64,000 nt of DNA from Globodera rostochiensis (taxonomy: Eukaryota; Nematoda; Chromadorea; Rhabditida; Heteroderidae): assembly GCA_018350325.1 (NCBI GenBank), contig JAEVLN010000003.1, positions 331,985-395,984 on the forward strand, written 5' to 3'. Position 1 is the stretch's first letter; every line of letters begins with the position of its first letter. The notes under the pieces were generated by a model. It was not told the origin of the DNA and made no database searches. It saw nothing but the letters and a program-made list of their open reading frames with translations. A program made the position numbers and the translations under genes. Shown piece after piece: positions 1 to 11,375 of this stretch.

Positions 1-43
1 GATGCAATGGTTATTAGGGATTCGTTATGTTTAGGACTAAGCC

Positions 44-125
44 ACCCTGGCCTAAGCTCAGGTTGGTTTAGGCCTAGGCCTAACAAACTCAAGCCAGAGT
101 GGCTTAAGACTAAGCCTAATAAACC
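44..125. repeat. Iterated GGCCTAAGCC-type palindromic repeat
   Basis: A short stretch of repeated 'CCTAAGC/GCTTAGG' motifs that read alike on both strands. Related blocks lie at 6865-6945 and 39384-39415, each associated with 'AGCCACCCT' or its complement. It looks like one of the many small self-complementary elements in this window; no target-site duplication was found here. Confidence 0.6.
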
Positions 126-277
126 CCTATCTAACTTTCCCCCAGGTATTCTCGAAAATGATGAAAGCGTACTATTTCCGCCCCCAACCCCACCGCACTC
201 CCACACATTTGGTGCCACAATTAATGCCAACACATATTCACGACCGATTCCGAAGAGCTTTTAAATCAGATCAGTGA

Positions 278-470
278 TGGTGCGACGCCCAGAAGCCAAA
301 ACAAAAATCCCTCGCTGAATATATAAAATCTCTTCATTCTGATCAAATGATTTGGGCTGGCCTTGGAATGTGACGGGGAAAAGCCCCCCCCCCCCCCGCG
401 GCGACCCCCCCCCCCCCCGACACTTTCTCGAGCCAAATGAATGCTCATTCCGCATTCACAACGACGCTTA
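278..470 (+). repeat. Interspersed repeat R1, copy A
   Basis: This is a copy of an element that recurs at about 3335-3570, 10145-10270 (-), 12520-12795 (-), 52050-52385 (-), 55665-55975 (-) and 59590-59700. Conserved landmarks are 'GTGCGACGCCCAGAAGCC', 'GAATATATAAAAT', 'CTTGGAATGTGACGGGGAAA', a long C-tract of variable length and 'CTCGAGCCAAATGAATGCT'. It carries no coding capacity and its transposon class is unknown. Confidence 0.75.
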
Positions 471-639
471 ACCACTGAACCATACGACGACATTCGGTGG
501 GTCAAAAGATTTATTCAAATTTTCTTTCCCCTAAGAAAATTAGTGAAAATTTTGCCAAATTTCCGCCGTCGGGCACCTCCATCTTTAGGGGGGGGGGGGG
601 GGGGGGCTTTTTCGTGTTTCTTTTACAAAACAAAACGAA

Positions 640-1215
640 AACTGCCTAGAATGCCGTGGCATTGCCTGCTTTTCCACCTTTTGAACATAAGTGCCAATTG
701 CTTCGCTGTAAGTGTCTGTCTGTCCGATGACATTGGCACTGGCATTAAATTTTATTTTGAACAAAAGGAAGCCGACAAATTGCTTCAAAGGAATCACAAT
801 CTGTTGGCCCCGTACGGCGGACTTCACAGAATTGATTGAAAGATTTGAAGGACATTTGGACTTGGGAAGAAGTGAATGGAATGAATAATGTCCCGGCCAA
901 TTTTGAATATTAAAGGTGTTGACAAAAGTCGGGCGCAAAGACAAAATGGCACTTCAAATTGCGTCAAATTGCGCTTCGCATTCGGGACGCGAGGCGTACA
1001 CCAACGAGTTGGGCAAGTACATGGAAATTACCGGATACGGACGCTGTTTTGGGCGAGACTGTGACAAAATGTGTTATGACGCACAACTTGGTCGGAGAAC
1101 GGCACATTTTTAAATGAGAAGCAGATGGCCAAATTCCTTTTGGAATTGCGTTTTGACGCATTATTTGCGTTTGGTGATCGGGGAGATCAATTTGCGCTTT
1201 AAAAATTAGCAGCTT
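640..1215 (+). pseudogene. GT10 alpha-1,3-fucosyltransferase pseudogene 1, internally deleted
   Basis: The segment encodes pieces of a GT10 fucosyltransferase, a Golgi enzyme that moves fucose from GDP-fucose to GlcNAc. Visible pieces are an N-terminal hydrophobic segment (PWHCLLFHLLNIS), 'LLAPYGGLHRID' and 'SNCASHSGREAYTNELGKY', followed by 'MAKFLLELRF' in another frame. Compared with the second locus at 3890-5815, the DNA matching 4016-4870 is missing, and the exon with the donor-binding motif is lost at about 1112. Stops and frameshifts separate the pieces, so this is a pseudogene. Family assignment is firm from the matching second copy; function is lost. Confidence 0.75.
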
Positions 1216-1221
1216 TTTCAA

Positions 1222-1950
1222 GTTTTCATCATTCATATATCATTCACAATTTACAATAACAAATTAAACTCTTTCGATTTAATACAGAAATTAAATAATA
1301 ATGAATTAATATAAAATTTAATTAAAAAAAACTCTTATATTTTGTAGGACTTCGTCGTGGCAAAATGCTGAAAGACAATGAAGAAGCATTGTCCTTAGAG
1401 GGCTATCCGTGCACAAATGAGCTCACAAGATGTTGTCCCGTCAACACATTTGGTAAGCTTCTATTTTTTTGTACTCAGTTTCTGTTGTCCGGCACATACA
1501 GTAAAAGATAGGCAAATGGTAGCCCCCCCGGCGCAAATCGAACCCACGACGCCTTCGGTGCCAATGATCAACGCCGAGAAATTACCCCAAGACTTGAGAC
1601 CGAGATTGAGACCCAAAAAACCGAGAACTTTTTTGACTCGAGACTCTCGAACATCCCTAGTCCTTACAAAACAAAGTGAACCCCAAAATTAAAACAATTC
1701 TTTGCACAACAGTACTCCTCCTCCGGCTCGTTCAACGATATGATCCGCGCTAAACATTGTTGAAATGCTCCGGGGAATAATCATGGATGCCAAAAGCTGG
1801 ATGAAGCATTACATATTGATTTACAAATCATTAATTACTTCCGGAAATTTTTCACAATGCCCAAAACACCTCTTCAAATCCCCAGTTTTGATTTTGCCCC
1901 CAATTTGATGAATCTCCTTTTTGTTGTTCTGTTCAACACGTGCGAGTTCT
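1222..1950. repeat. Left copy of an inverted segmental duplication
   Basis: This stretch is the reverse complement, with small deletions, of 49395-50152. Shared blocks include the intron AT-rich run, a cysteine-rich exon remnant, a tRNA-like 'GTGGGTTCGATT' piece, a TCGAGA-rich block and 'CAAATTGGGGGCAAAATCAA'. The two copies lie 48 kb apart in opposite orientation. Confidence 0.8.
1349..1465 (+). pseudogene. Cysteine-rich secreted family, exon remnant (locus 1)
   Basis: After an acceptor-like 'TTTTGTAG' the sequence reads like the third exon of the family described at 54721-55476, but a deletion removes the CPCG-W core. 'YPCTNELTRCCPVN' remains in frame. It lies within the inverted duplication with 49395-50152, whose copy (49900-50022) keeps the full exon. 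There is no signal-peptide exon nearby, so it is a dead fragment. Confidence 0.7.
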
Positions 1951-2157
1951 AAAATATGGCAAAATTATGGCAAGAGTGAAAATATGGCAAATTTCCAAAA
2001 TTATGGCATTTGCCATAAAAAGAGGGCATTTTGGCCGCCCTGACCCAAAGCCAAAGCACAAAGTTGAAAGCCAAAATGCCCGAAGTTAACCTGCAAAATT
2101 TTGAATTGGAGGTCGAAAAAAATTGCTCGTCGAGATTCCTACTCGGGATCCCGACAA

Positions 2158-2235
2158 TTCTAAAGCCCAACAATTCCAAAAAATGCATTTTTCTCGACTC
2201 GAGATCAAAGATTAATAAGGCTTGGAATTTTTTTT
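2158..2235. repeat. Dispersed repeat matching 10479-10552 inverted
   Basis: The run containing 'TTTTCTCGACTCGAGATCAA' and 'GATTAATAAGGCTTG' is found again in reverse complement at about 10479-10552. The rest of 1950-2830 shows no convincing gene, only AT-rich sequence. Confidence 0.6.
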
Positions 2236-2835
2236 GATTTGAATAGTATTCAATTTTTCTACAAAAAAATCCGGACCTTTTTTGGCATCCGGTTACATCA
2301 TCCCTGGCACATCTGGATTGTTCCCAGCCGGAATTTATGCCGTCCCTCCCGCCGAACGCGTCCCGTTCCCTTCCCATTCTACCTACATCTCTTTTTGAAC
2401 GAAATTTGTCTAATTTAAATTTTCATTACTAATTTCGATTTATTGCCCACATTATTTGATGCAAAAATTTGTTTAATTTATTCAATTTAATTCAGCAAAA
2501 GCTAATCACTTTCACAGTGAATCACCGCCATTCAATTGGCCGTCGGTCGGTCCACGAGCGGCGGAGGGGCGGTAATGTCAGAAATTGGTGGTCAAAAAAG
2601 TGCTGTATGAAAATGGTGGAATAAATATTTTTTTAATTCATTTTCCATTATTTTCATTCATTAGGACATTTTACAAAATGTTCAAAAATGCAGCAAAATG
2701 TCTATTTTTGGCATGAAATGTACTTTTTTAATCATATTTCTCTCCACCAACAATTTTCCAAAAATTCGGGATCAATGAAAGACAAAATTACCACTTTTTC
2801 ACTGTCTCTACTTCAAATGAACGATAATTTTTGAA

Positions 2836-3077
2836 ACCCCGACCGATTTGGGAAACCCCGACCCCGACCGATTTGGGAAACCCCGACCCCGACCGATTTG
2901 GGAAACCCCGACCCCGACCGATTTGGGAAACCCCGACCCCGACCGATTTGGGAAACCCCGACCCCGACCGATTTGGGAAACCCCGACCCCGACCGATTTG
3001 GGAAACCCCGACCCCGACCGATTTGGGAAACCCCGACCCCGACCGATTTGGGAAACCCCGACCCCGACCGATTTGGG
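2836..3077. repeat. 25-bp minisatellite, about 9-10 copies
   Basis: Nearly perfect tandem copies of a 25-bp unit built on 'GACCGATTTGGGAAACCCC'. Open frames on both strands here are a by-product of the repeat and not genes. The block is followed by related C-rich motifs to about 3150 ending in 'CAACCCTA'. Confidence 0.95.
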
Positions 3078-3329
3078 TAACCCCGACAGTCCCGCCCCCG
3101 AAAAAACCCGACCCCGCAATTCTCAACCCCGCACGCGGGATGACAACCCTAGTTAAAATAAAAGCAATTATTTTCAATAATATTTTTGAGTTTAATCTTC
3201 AAAAAAATAGCGTTGGAAAAAAAGAGAATCAAATAATTTAATTGGACTTTTTTAGTAAGTAAAGAAATAAAATATAATTTAAATAGATTAATGTAATTCC
3301 CCCGGTTTCTGAAAAACGGCTCACCCGGC

Positions 3330-3570
3330 TGTTTGTTGGTGCGACGTCCAGAATCCAATACAAAAAGCCCTCACGGAATATATAAAATGCTCTTCTTCAT
3401 TCTGATCAGACAATTTGGGCTGGCCTTGGAATGTGACGGGGAAAAGCCCCCCCCCCCCCCCGGCGACGTCCTCCCACACTTTTTCGAGCCAAATGAATGC
3501 TCTTTTCGTATTCACAACAAAGCGCCAAGCTTTTTTAAGCGGGTGGAAAATACGCCTTCATCTTCTTCCT
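3330..3570 (+). repeat. Interspersed repeat R1, copy B
   Basis: The same order of landmarks as copy A is present: a 'GGTTTCTGAAAAACGG' lead, 'GTGCGACGTCCAGAA', 'GAATATATAAAAT', 'CTTGGAATGTGACGGGG', a C16 tract and 'TTCGAGCCAAATGAATGC'. It lies just upstream of the second fucosyltransferase pseudogene. Confidence 0.75.
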
Positions 3571-3889
3571 TCTCCTCCCCTTTCTTCCATTGCTTTTGCC
3601 GCTCGCGGCGACAGAGATTGGCGAAACTCAAATCCGACGAAACAAACAATTTTTTTCCCCAATTTTTGAAACGAAAAAAATTAATTTTCAGTTTACCTAC
3701 AAACGAAACGAAAAAGAAAAAATTTCATCGAAACGAAGCAAGAAACGCCTAAAAAGTCACAAAAAACATGAAACTCGAAACGAAACAATTTTCGCCCATC
3801 TCTGCTTCCCCCCCCCCCTCCTCCCAACGAAAAAAGGTTGGAAGGAGCAAACCCATTTTAAGATGGACTACAACGAACGATGGCAATTG

Positions 3890-5815
3890 CGTAGAATGCC
3901 GTGGCATTGCCTGCTTTTCCATCTTTTGAACATAAGCGCCAATTGCTTCGCTGTAAGTGATTAAATATTATTTTGAACAAAAGGATAAAAGGAAGCCGAC
4001 AAATTGCTTCAAAGGCATTTAGGCCGAATCAGAAGCAAATGAACCGATCATTTTGGGCTGGAACAACTTCTTCAACCAGGGCAATATCATACAAACAATT
4101 GCGCCAGAAGAGCAAGTGCGCAAGTGCAAAAGAAAATGCAAATATTCGCAGGACAAGAAAATGTCAGTCAGCACACAAAAAGACAAATGAATAAATTGCA
4201 CAGAATGCGCGATCATCCCCACCTTTTATACCGCCCATTATTGATACAGGGTGACACAAAAACTTATTTTTATCAAAATCTTTTTTAATCATAATCAAAT
4301 TACACCAAAAAAAATTACCCCCAATTTGATAAGCTTACGGGCCCTGGGAGTTGTTCACTGGGCTGGGATCTTCCACTGCGTTAAGGCACTTAGTTGTCCA
4401 ATGCTCCCCGCATAATTTATTTGGATCTTTAAATGCGTTTTTTGGTTACCGGAATTTTTTTGGCTTCCGAGGTGTGACGATGCTTTTTTGACCCAAAAAA
4501 GGGTGGACATTTTGAATCGGGCATTTCATTGTTGTATAGGGATATTATTTAATCGAGTTTTGGGGCAATGATAGAGAATTCTTATAAAATCATAAAATTT
4601 CGTTAAGATTGACATTAGTTAAATAAAAATTCAAAAGTCGTCCAAGACTTTTGTGTCACCCTGTAGGATTTAGCCCTTTATTTTATGGACAGTGCCGAAA
4701 ACGCGTCGGTTATCGTTTTTCACCAAACTGCGCGAGGCGTCCTCCCCGGTGGCCGAAGGTCGGACCAGCTTTATGTGATGTTCGACTTGGAATCGCCTTC
4801 CAATTCCCATCCACAACATCCCTTCCCCGACTTCTTCAACCTGTCCATGACTTACCGGGCCGAAGATGAACACAATCTGTTGGCCCCGTACGGCGGACTT
4901 CACAGAATTGATCGATCCAAAAGCGAAGTTTTGAAGGACATTTGGACTTGGGAAGAAGTGAATGGAATGAATAATGTCTCGGCCAATTTTGAATATTAAA
5001 GGTGTTGACAAAAGTCGGGCGCAAAGACAAAATGGCACTTCAAATTGCGTCAAATTGCGCTTCGCATTCGGGACGCGAGGCGTACACCAACGAGTTGGGC
5101 AAGTACATGGAAATTACCGGATATGGACGCTGTTTTGGGCGAGACTGTGACAAAATGTGTTATGACGCACAAATTGGTCGGAGAACGGCACATTTTAAGC
5201 AGATTATTTATTATTAAGATAGGCACTTCTTCTATTTGGCATTTGAGAATTCGGTTTGTCACAATTACGTCACCGAAAAGTTTTGGAACGCCCTCCGCCA
5301 CCTGACGGTGCCGGTTGTGCTCAGCCGTAAGGCGCTGAAGGGGCTCGACATTCCGCCAGAGGCATTTGTGGCAGCCGACGACTTTGGCACGGTGGAAGAG
5401 ATGGCCAAATTCCTCTTGGAATTGCGTTTTGATCAGACCCGTTATTTGCGGTTGGTGATCGAGGAGATCACAATTTGTGCTTTAAAAATTGGGTGGCTTT
5501 TTTGGGGGGGGGCTGGTAAGTGAAATTTGATCGAATTTGATGGCAATGGCAACATCAAAGACACCGACTTTCAGATTTGCCTGAAATAATCTTTTATATT
5601 TCTCGGTATTTGCAGCTTCTTCAACTGGACCCAATTCTATCGGCGGCAGAGTGACATTGACCCGCCGGCGAGGGCCATTTGCCGGCTTTGCGAATTGGCG
5701 CACAAGCGTCTTGCCCCAGGCAGCAAAGTGATCGCGGACATTGACAAATATTGGCGCCTCGGGGGGAATTGCATGCGAGGATTCGTTACCCAATTCTTAC
5801 GAAAATGGCCATTAG
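3890..5815 (+). pseudogene. GT10 alpha-1,3-fucosyltransferase pseudogene 2
   Basis: This is the most complete fucosyltransferase locus. In order it shows a hydrophobic N-terminal exon (3892-3960), 'PIILGWNNFFNQG' (4040-4090) and 'SVIVFHQ...DQLYVMFDLESPSN' (4685-4800). Then come 'LLAPYGGLHRID' (about 4880), 'SNCASHSGREAY', the family donor-site signature 'YLAFENSVC..YVTEKFWNAL' (5230-5300), 'ADDFGTVEEM' (5375-5405) and a C-terminal 'FFNWTQFYRRQ..CRLCELAH' exon (5611-5800). A stop lies in the stem exon near 4190, a mariner-like element is inserted at 4247-4663, and frame breaks follow 'SANFEY'. The core domain is well preserved, so decay is recent or some exons may still be usable. Enzyme family is sure; pseudogene status is likely. 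Confidence 0.75.
4247..4663. mobile_element. Mariner/Tc1-type MITE inside the fucosyltransferase locus
   Basis: The element begins CAGGGTGACACAAAA and ends with the reverse complement TTTTGTGTCACCCTG, and is flanked on both sides by TA. Terminal repeats with TA duplication are the hallmark of Tc1/mariner elements. At 417 bp with no transposase frame it is non-autonomous. Confidence 0.85.
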
Positions 5816-6547
5816 TGGCCAGAAGAGAGACGGCGTTAAAATTCACTCAGAATTCGGCAAATGTACCGCCCGCGGGGTTTCCGTCGAATCAACGCCTTCC
5901 GATCAGCTGCCTTCTCCCGCCATCCTTGCTTCTTCTGCTGCTGATCATTCTGATCGCTCTCTCTTTCCGTCGTTGTCCTTTTCACCGCCCATTCACTTTA
6001 TCCATTAGAAAAGCTCACAAACTGATCAAACGCCGAGTGCCAATCGTTTATTTACTATAATTTCCTAGTCCATTTTTCTCAATTACATTTGTGACTTCAA
6101 AAAATTCAAAAAATGTCATATACATATCATACTATTCCCGGGTGATCTGAGAATTAAAGGCATGACCTCTCGCACTCATTTCACCAGAACAATTTTAGTC
6201 ACTCCGTCATTAAACTTTTGATTTTATTTAAGCGAATTGATGAGTATTAATACATTTAATCTGTAAAATAATAGAAATTTAATTTAAAATTTGCAAATTA
6301 CTAATTTATTTGCAATAAATAAATGCCTTCATTATGTGGCTTAAAAGAGCAAATTGTTTTGGGAAGCCGCGTGGTAAGCCATTGCAAATTTAAAGCTGCC
6401 CTTCAGAGTCCAGCAGTTCTTTGACGTTTTGTTGGAGCTTGGACATATAAAAAGACTCAAAATTCTGCCAAATTTAATTAAGGCTTAAATTGAAATTATT
6501 AAGAACTTATAAGCCAATCAAAATAAACAAATTTGCAAAAGGATTGT
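5816..6547. other. Downstream and intergenic sequence
   Basis: The open frame that runs from the fucosyltransferase C-terminal exon continues to about 6059 with a Leu-rich segment (LLLLLLIILIALS) that has no family counterpart and is probably read-through. From 6060 the sequence is AT-rich with no supported gene. Confidence 0.5.
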
Positions 6548-6606
6548 TTCTGGAGGGTTGACGGAAATTTGTTTAAAAAATATTTTCAACACTTTGCCAA
6601 ATAAGT
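6548..6606 (-). pseudogene. DUF273 gene fragment (intron/exon edge)
   Basis: About 59 bp match 60822-60880 of the DUF273 gene, covering the end of exon 3 and intron 3 ('TCTGGAGGGTT..ACGGAA..TTTGTTTAAAAAA'). It is an isolated fragment without the rest of the gene. Confidence 0.7.
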
Positions 6607-7364
6607 GCTCGCTGAGCCAAAATGACGAGTGCAAGAATTTGAATAAATGCGGTGACGGCGGGTTGCAGCAGCAGCAGCGGCGGCAATGATGAATAAGCTT
6701 GATTTAAACCAAATTTTTGAAATGTACAAAACAAACGAAATAAAATGATTGGCAACATTTGCGCCGCAGGGAAAATTCTAGATTTGCGCCGACAAAAAAA
6801 TCTAACTCAAAATTAAAAAAATGCGGAAAGTATGGAGCATATGGCCAAGGCTCAAAATCACTCAAAAAGGGTTCGTTAGGCTTAGGCCTAAGCCACCCTA
6901 GGTTGGGGTTTGTTAGGCTTAGGCTTAGGCCTAAGATTGGAATTTTTGATGCAAATAAGTAAATCTTAAAATAAAAATAGGGTCCCACCTATGCTTTTTC
7001 AATTCGCGGCGCACAACGCGTTTACCCCTTTGGCGCAAATGTCCGCGGCGCAAATGTCCTACCACGAATAAAATAATAAAATATGGGTCAATAAATGTTT
7101 AAAATTAAAAGCTAGGTTGGCAAGCAAAAATGATATTTATAAATTATTTAATGTTTTCATGCGCTGCCCTAAGTTAACAAAAAGCGGCGGGGGGGGGGGG
7201 GGGTAGGCGTGCGTTGCTCGCGGTTGCATTGACCAAAACTCGCTAGAGACAGCCCCGGCCGCACGTCATGCTTGCCCTCACCTCCACTAATTGATTATAT
7301 TGACTAAAAAGTCCTATAATTTCAAAATGAATACTATTTTTGGGCTTCTCTCGTCAAGCACTGA
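6607..7364. other. Intergenic, with GGCCTAAG palindrome block
   Basis: No supported gene. At 6865-6945 there is a block of 'TTAGGCTTAGGCCTAAG' repeats like that at 44-125, and at 7187-7203 a G-tract. Confidence 0.5.
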
Positions 7365-7465
7365 TTCCACAATTCAATGAATATACAGTAACCGTCACTG
7401 ATTCCACAAATGAAAGAACTGTCACTGATTCCTCAAATCAATGAATGTACAGTATTCGTCACCAA
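7365..7465. promoter_or_regulatory. Upstream minisatellite of cysteine-rich gene, orientation 1
   Basis: Three degenerate copies of a unit containing 'GTACAGTAACCGTCACTGAT' lie about 510 bp upstream of the start codon at 7979. The reverse complement of the same unit is expanded about sevenfold at 12240-12490, upstream of the paralogous gene starting at 12088. A second shared upstream block ('ATCCACCAAATCGGCCTCTG') follows at 7563-7583. Regulatory function is inference from the conserved position. Confidence 0.6.
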
Positions 7466-7978
7466 TCACTTACAAATAAAATAAAAACAAATTTTCCTTT
7501 TTATTTTTCCATAAAAAGTAAACGATTTTCGATACTCATAATCACCGAAACCGGAAATCATTCCATCCACCAAATCGGCCTCTGAGATTAGTTTTTTTTT
7601 TACAGAAATGGATGTTTATCATTCAAACACTTTCATTTTGCATAACGCAAACGGACGGACTCTCTCCAAAAAAAAATCATTTTAACGATGGGCGGACAAA
7701 TCACAAAACTTTTTTTAACTTTCCCCATCGGACGGACACCAAACAAATCAGGCGCTTCAATGAAAACGAATTGGTCGTTCATTAAATGCTTTTACATTTT
7801 ATTGACTACACAATCCGTTCTCGGCACTTTCCAATGGTGGCACAATTAATTTGTTTACATCTTTCAATTTGTTCTGATTGAATTGTTAAATTTCCGCCGT
7901 TTTAATCCGTGAATTTCAGCTAATTAACTTTCTTAAACTCCCCCAATTTTCTGTTCTTTTATTCCCGCCCAAAAAAAA

Positions 7979-9100
7979 ATGCACCCAATGTTCTGCTTCG
8001 TTGTGCTGACGGCCATCGTGGACATTGACGGGCAATTGTTGGAAAATGTGAAGCCCAAAAAAGATGAAGATGTGATTTTCAATAAAATAAAAAAATCCAA
8101 ATGGGACTGTTTATGGATTGAAAAATTTGTTAAATTAATTAAATTTTACAATAGCAAATTAAACACTTTCAAGAAATTTAATAAAGGCCGGTAAAAAAAA
8201 CTTTCCGGGAGTTTGATAAGCAAAAATTAAATACAATCAATGAGAAAAAGCTCTATGTTTTGTAGGAATTGGACGCGGACGATAAACGAGCCGTGGAAGC
8301 CCTTCGCAAAGCCATTGACGAGTATAAACAGGAGCCAAAAGTGAGTGCAATCATTTTCTCATAAATCAAAAACACATCCAGGGTGGTCATCGGCTAAACC
8401 CAAAAATCAGGAATCGCAGCTGGGAAAAATCAGGATCAGCCTTTGCAAAAATCAGGAAAATTTTTTAGGGCGTGTAAATATATGAATTTAATGCCAAAAC
8501 TTTATTAATGATATTTCTCGTCATGCTTGACCCTGGTCCAGCAACTCAGAATCAAGAATCACAGAAAATGATCAAAGGCTAGGGTAAAATCAAAATCAAC
8601 AGTCAATTTTAACGTTTTCGTTGGGAAAATTGTGCAAAAATTGAAGATTTTAACCATTTTGTTAAGAAAATTGGCCATTTTCGCTGAAAATTTCCACATT
8701 TTTAAGAAATTAGGATAAAATTAGGAAAACTACCAAAAATCAGGCAAAATCAGACAACAATGGAAAATCAGGAAAACATCCAAAAATCAGGAAAACCCTG
8801 ACAAATACGGTACTATGGCCACCCTGAAAACATCCCATTAAGATCCTTGTGGAAGTGCTCGACGTGGCCAACTGCCGGAAGACAGTGAAGGCGTACTGCC
8901 CCTGCGGCTGGGCAAAATGCATTCGAACTTCAAAGTTTTCGTTTACGAATGAGCTCACAAAATGTTGCCCCGTCGACTATGACGTCAAATGTTGCGTCAC
9001 TTTTGAAGTGAAAGAAAAAATTAAAATAATTGCGTCACAGCAAATTTAGGAGTGCACCGATTATTGCATTCAAGATTATGATAAGCAGTGGGGAGCAAAG
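7979..9100 (+). CDS. Small secreted cysteine-rich protein, locus 2 (3' end not resolved)
   Basis: I do not recognise this family. Exon 1 (7979-8071) encodes a signal peptide (MHPMFCFVVLTAIVDIDG) and a short charged tail 'QLLENVKPKKDED'. Exon 2 (8266-8340) is a charged helix 'ADDKRAVEALRKAIDEYKQ'. Exon 3 (8843-9007) is the cysteine core with 'NCRKTVKAYCPCGWAKCIR' and 'TNELTKCCPVDY', then CC. Exon 4 (9050-9100) is 'ECTDYCIQDYDKQWGAK' and is followed by a donor. Phases agree throughout, and exons 2 and 3 have the sizes or boundaries of the intact paralog at 54721-55476. One core cysteine is replaced (KFSFTNEL instead of S-C). A hAT-like element sits in intron 2. Secretion is supported by the signal peptide; an effector or surface role would be speculation. 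Confidence 0.7.
8389..8826. mobile_element. hAT-like non-autonomous element with iterated ATCAGGAAAA core
   Basis: It starts CAGGGTGGTCAT and ends ATGGCCACCCTG. The flanks are AACACATC and AAAACATC, an 8-bp target duplication with one mismatch, as made by hAT transposases. The interior repeats 'AAAATCAGGAAAA' motifs and has no transposase frame. It lies in intron 2 of the cysteine-rich gene. Confidence 0.75.
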
Positions 9101-9198
9101 GTATCAACTTTCTCTCTCCACAATTTTTTTTTTTTTTGGAATTTATAAATTTTAAGTTTAAAAAAGTATGCTCTGAAGTGGGAAACATTCATAGGTAT

Positions 9199-9258
9199 TA
9201 AGGATGCTCGATAGTCTTAGTCTCGAGTCTCAGTAATTTCAAGTCTCGAGCATCCCTA
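9199..9258. mobile_element. 60-bp hAT-like mini-element with TCGAG core
   Basis: The ends TAAGGATGCTCGA and CTCGAGCATCCCTA are inverted repeats, and the exact 8-bp direct repeat ATAGGTAT flanks both sides. The core is made of TCTCGAG/CTCGAGA motifs. Related TCGAGA blocks without clear duplications occur at 1590-1662, 24190-24330, 25010-25140 and 49723-49780. Confidence 0.75.
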
Positions 9259-9506
9259 ATAGGTATAGGTGTGTATTTTTCGTGATATGTCACAAAACGA
9301 AAGAAAGTCGCTCTAATTCAAAATTGTTCAGTCATCATACCCCGATTTGTGTTCTCGTGCTTGCCGCCGTAAGAAGGCCTTCCCGGAAGTGAGACTTTTC
9401 CGCCAATGCATTTAATTAATATAACGACAAATTTTGTGCGGCTACTGTAGCGAAGGACCGCCATACAATGCCTTTGTAAGAGTTTATTCAATTACGCATA
9501 GAATTA

Positions 9507-9657
9507 AAGAGGAAAATTTGAAAATTTGTTTTTGCTTTAATTCGAATTCGCTTTTAATTAATAGGTCAAAACGATGGTTATTGAATTAGAGGAAAATTTG
9601 AAAATATGTTTTGCTTTTTTAATTCGAATTCGCTTTTAATTAATTGGTCAAAACGGT
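9507..9657. repeat. Tandem duplication, two copies of about 75 bp
   Basis: The unit 'GAGGAAAATTTGAAAAT' through 'CTTTTAATTAATNGGTCAAA' occurs twice in a row with few differences. The sequence around it (9310-9900) has short open stretches with plausible codons and a donor at about 9478, but I could not assemble a gene. Confidence 0.7.
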
Positions 9658-10144
9658 GGTCTATACTTTAAATTTAGATGGGTTGCACCTTTGAATGTTA
9701 CCTTCCTTTGGTCATTCCGAGCGTCTGAGTACTGCTGGCGGTTGATGTTCAATTTGCTGTTCGAGAAGCTGATTCTGTACGGGTTGTAGCGCGGTGAATT
9801 GGGGGGAATCGGTTCGATACTGTTGGCTGCTCTGGCGATCGAATTGGAAATGGAACTGTTTGACTATACCCCTCCCCCCCTTTCCCCCAATTTTGTCACT
9901 GTCGCCAACCGTCTTGCTTTTAATTTTAATTCATTCAAAAAAATAAAATTTTCATTAAAAACTAATACTTATAATCATTTAATTATTTAGTCAAATCATT
10001 TAATTTTATTTTGTAGATTTCCATCGTCAATAGTCAGTACTAGGCAGGACTGGGCAAAATTTTAGGTCCGGAATTTTGGATTCCGAGAAAATCGCGTTGT
10101 TTGGCCATTTCGGTTTTTGGAATTCAAAATTTTGGCTTTAACAC

Positions 10145-10270
10145 AATCCAAATGATCAGAATGAAAAAGATGTATTTTATATATTCAGCGAGGGATTTTG
10201 TTTTGGGTTCTGGGCGTCGCACCAACAAACAGCCGAGGGTGGGCCGTTTTTCAAAACTGTAGGGAATTAT
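10145..10270 (-). repeat. Interspersed repeat R1, copy C (partial)
   Basis: Reverse-oriented partial copy with 'ATTTTATATATTCAGCGAGG', 'CTGGGCGTCGCACC' and 'AACAAACAGCCG'. It lacks the G-tract half. The remainder of 9660-11375 carries no supported gene apart from the dispersed repeat at 10479-10552 and CGGATCCG-rich motifs at 10990-11105. Confidence 0.7.
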
Positions 10271-11375
10271 ATTTATCTTTTAATAATATTTTATTTATTT
10301 TTTCTTTTTTTTTTTACTCCGGTTCAAAAAGTCCAATTAAATTATTTGATTTAAATCTTATCAATTAATTCTCTTTTTTCCAACGCTATTTTTTGAAGAT
10401 TAACTCGAAAATTATGTTGAAAATAATTGCTTTTATTTTAACGATTGCAAATCATTTTTTATCCTTTTAATTTCAAGCCTTATTAATCTTTGATCTCGAG
10501 TCGAGAAAAGTGCATTTTTTGGGATTGTTAAGGTTTGGGATTGTCAGGATCCCGAGTAGCGGAACAGAACGTTTCGGCCTCGCCGTTTCGGCCCCAAGGA
10601 CCTTTGAAGTGCCATAACTCTTCTTGGAACCAACCAAAGTAAAAACATAGGTTTTTGCTCTTTTCAAACAAAAACTTTTTAAGCGTTGTTTAAATGATCG
10701 TTTAGTTTCTGCTAGATAATAGCTTCTAAACATATAGAGCTTTCGATTGGTACCCAATTTATTTAGTTTGGTTGGTTCCAAGATAAAATGCAAAAATGAA
10801 TCGCTGTGTCCATCCATCACTGGGATCGAATGTCGCTACATATAATCTGGCAATGCTCCTAAATGTATATTAAAGTAATAACTAATTTTGGCACAATATG
10901 TAATTAGATAGTGACATAATCACTTTTCTTTAATTTATTAGGAAAATAAATTAAAATTGTCATTTTTTATATTTAAAATGCGGGTACAAAAATTCGCCGG
11001 ATCCGAATTTGTACCCGGGTCCTAAAGGCTTATACGGGATATTTCGCCGAATTCGAATCCGTAAGTGCTCAATCCACCCGGATCCGGCTGGCTCTGGTCC
11101 GGATCCTGGACTAGCTTCTGCCTTTTTTGCGCATATGTTGCCATGAAAAAAAGCCCAAAAGATTTTGGTTTGAGCGACTTTCCGGGTTTTAGGATACAAA
11201 CGATTTTTTGAAATATTATTACCGTATTTTTAAAATTTTTGGTCGAAATCTGTTAACAAATTGAGTAAAAAATTCCAAAACTTGCGCCAGCGCTCTGGTG
11301 CACGAGAATCATGGCCACCCCCCCCCCCTGGCCATCTATGATGCAAGCGATAGAATCTGTACACAAAAAATCTTA

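Noticed and set aside
2831..3241. Long overlapping open frames on both strands with Pro/Arg or Gly/Val repeats
   Set aside because: They exist only because the 25-bp repeat lacks stops in several frames; the period is not a multiple of 3 and no splice or start context supports them.
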